From the NCBI GenBank assembly GCA_946811185.2, contig OX328111.1, forward strand, positions 42,086,388 through 42,150,387: DNA of 64,000 nt, in the 5' to 3' direction. Under the pieces are notes generated by a model. That model was not told the DNA's origin, made no database searches, and saw only the letters and a list, made by a program, of their open reading frames with translations. Source of the DNA: Hippopus hippopus (taxonomy: Eukaryota > Mollusca > Bivalvia > Cardiida > Cardiidae). The position numbers and the translations under genes are program-made. Positions 46,701 through 49,700 of the stretch are shown here, piece by piece (the first letter of the stretch is position 1; each line of letters starts with the position of its first letter).

Positions 46701-49700
46701 TATGCGACATTAATTTCCAAAAAACAAGATCTGACATAAATTTCCTATTCAATTCAACAAAGAAATTGATCATTTTTGTAAAGCTGAGGTTTGTATTATT
46801 TTCAGATTTAAGATCAAGTAATTATATGTCAGCATTCTTTGGAACTATTTTAAGCTCCAAGCGTACACTTATATCAATGCAGTGAGTCTTGTCTCATTCA
46901 TGAATATATAGGTTTCTCATAAAAATCTAATGATTTTCAAGTAATTCTTGTGATACATCATAGTTATTAGATAAGGAGAATCAGACACATGTTGGCATTT
47001 GAGATAAAATTTTAAGGATTTCATCACAACAGAAAAACTCATCAAAGCCTTGCCTAATAACATTTTTCCTATACTCGTTTAATACAATTTTATCTCAAAC
47101 ACCAACTTATGTCAGATCTATATAATTATCTGAATTATCGTGTTAAGACTTAAGATTATTAACTTTATACATTTATATACAGGTAGCTTTATATTGTTGC
47201 CGAGCCCTGTGGCTCTGTCAGTGAGCTTGAAACTAGGGGGGTGCGTGTTTGAATCTCCAGCATTAACCATTTTCTTTCCAAATATTGATGATAGTCATTG
47301 TGACAGGGTTCATTCTCATCCCTGATCATTGCCTCTACGATGGTTATGTGAGAAAGCAGCCGTTGGCTTGGGAAGAACATTGTACAAATTACTGGAAAAA
47401 AAACTCCAGGAAAGTATGGATAGATGCACTGACCACCCTGATATAACTGAAATGATGGTGAAAATGGGACTTTACACCATACAAACAAATAAACAGTATA
47501 TCATCACTAAAATATAGTATACAAGACTCCTGACATGAAACAGAATCTCGGTTCTGTGGTATGACAGACAGTGACTTGGAAAATTTTGTCACCTGTAGTT
47601 CTCTTTAACTCTTTATTAGACGACAAAAATTTTAGACTTTTCCAACTTTACCAAACGACAAAATTTTAGACTTGTCCAAATTGAAAGCATTTGCAGACGA
47701 CAAACGTGACTCAAAAATTGAAACTTGACTTTAGAAGAGTAGAAAACATTGTGGGAAACGGAGAAAATGCTGGTTACCAGCATTTTCTCCTTTTCCCACA
47801 ATGTTTTCAGAAGGCTTCTTCCTCTGGGTCGTAAAAACCAGGGATTGTTTGGTAAAGGGTTAAAGCATTTGCAGACCACAAATCAAAAGTCAAAATTAAA
47901 ATTAAATATTTAAATCAAATCAAAATGAAATGTTGAATTATCTTTGAAAAACAGAGAAAAAACATTGTAGGAAAGGAGAAAATGCTAATTAACAGCATTT
48001 TCTCCTCCTTCCCCCCCCCCCCCCCGTTTTCAAAATGGACTTTTTGACAGGGTCATTAAAACTCTCTACTTTGTAGTAAAAGATCAACTCTCAAATACTA
48101 AACTTCCTCATATTAGAAGAAGGGACAGACTTTTGAAAACATTGTTGGCAAAGGAGAAAACGCTGGTCACTAAATTATCTCCCTTCCCCATGTTTTCAAG
48201 CCTCACGGTCATTCAAGGCCCAATGGTGTCCAGTTATAAACAATACTTTTTGTGATATAAAGATAAATTTTATTCATATCTTTTATACCCGTAGTTAGTA
48301 TTGTGTTTAATCTTAGTCTGACGATCTGTTAAAGTATGTTTGATTCAAGTTAAATTTACTGGAGATTCAATGAATATTGTTGCTAAAAATAGAAGTAAAG
48401 CTTGCAGCAACCTGGTTTTATAGTTATACTCAAGGGATAAAGAAATGCAGGGTGACATTATCTGCAATATCTTTCAAACACATTGTTCAAAAACAATCAA
48501 AATCAGTCAATCAACTCTCTAGGTTACAGTGCACATGATCCTGTATTGAATGTTGCATTATGGTATTGCGTGACGATGTCATCCGGGGAAAGCACGAGAG
48601 GGGAAAATCTCGTGCACAGTAGTTTTGTTACACTGAGTTCCACTGCTCGTTATATCATTAGGTAGTCTTCATAGAAACACATCATTTTCCGATATTTTGA
48701 TTAATTTCTGACAGCATTAAACAATGGCATGGCTGACGGAAGTTCAGAGGGGTCAGGCCATTGCGATGATTATGTAAGGTCAAAGGCATATACAGGTTGC
48801 CAGACATTTCCGTGGCCATGTATGCATGATAGAACATCTTGTTAGACATCTAAGGAAAACTGGGCGGGTGTCTGCGCATGACGTCACAACGTCAGGACAG
48901 GTTTATTCGTCTCAGGCATTTGCGCAATCAGCACCTTACTGCCACTGAATCTGCTCTTTATACCATAGGTACTCATAACCATCCCATCCATGCAAAAACT
49001 ATAGGGAAACAACTGCAGAAAGTTGGTCTGCAGGCATGTCACTCATACGTAGGTCTGCCCCTTACAACTGCTTGTCGCCAGCGTCATATGGCTTGGGTGG
49101 CACCACATGCCCCCAGAATATTCCCATTGAGGCAGTGGAGGTGGGTCTTGTTTACTGATGAGTCCCGGTTCACCCTGTTTCGAGCAGACGGTTGACGTAG
49201 CGTATACTGACGTCGTAGAGAACGTTTTGCTGACTGCTGCGTAGTAGAGAGGGATAGGTTTGAAGGTGGATCAGTTATGGGATGGGGAGGAATCTCATAT
49301 GGAGTTAAATCACCACCGGTTGTGGTAGCAGGTAATTTAACTGCCGCTAGGTATAGAGACGAGATCCTCCGACCCCATGCTGTCCCATTATTGCAGCAAG
49401 ACAACCTCACATTCCAGCAGGATAATGCTCGGCCCCATGTATTGAGGATCTGTCGTGACTTTCTCACAAACAACAATATCCACCCACTGGATGGGCCGCC
49501 ATACAGCCCGGACCTATCCCCTTCTTACGAACAAAGTCCATAACAAAGAAACAAATGAACAAATGCATGGCAGAAATAAAGGGACCGGGCAGGATTCGAA
49601 CCCTAGAACGCCCGGACGAAAAGCCAATACCATAACCACTGAGCTTTAGAGACATCTCCCCAATGCAGTTGTTAGGTATTGTATTTAAATCGGGACGAAG

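Noticed and set aside
49545..49640. Possible tRNA gene on the minus strand inside the Tc1 copy
   Set aside because: Ends GTCTCTA and CGGTCCC do not pair; it is part of a SINE insertion.
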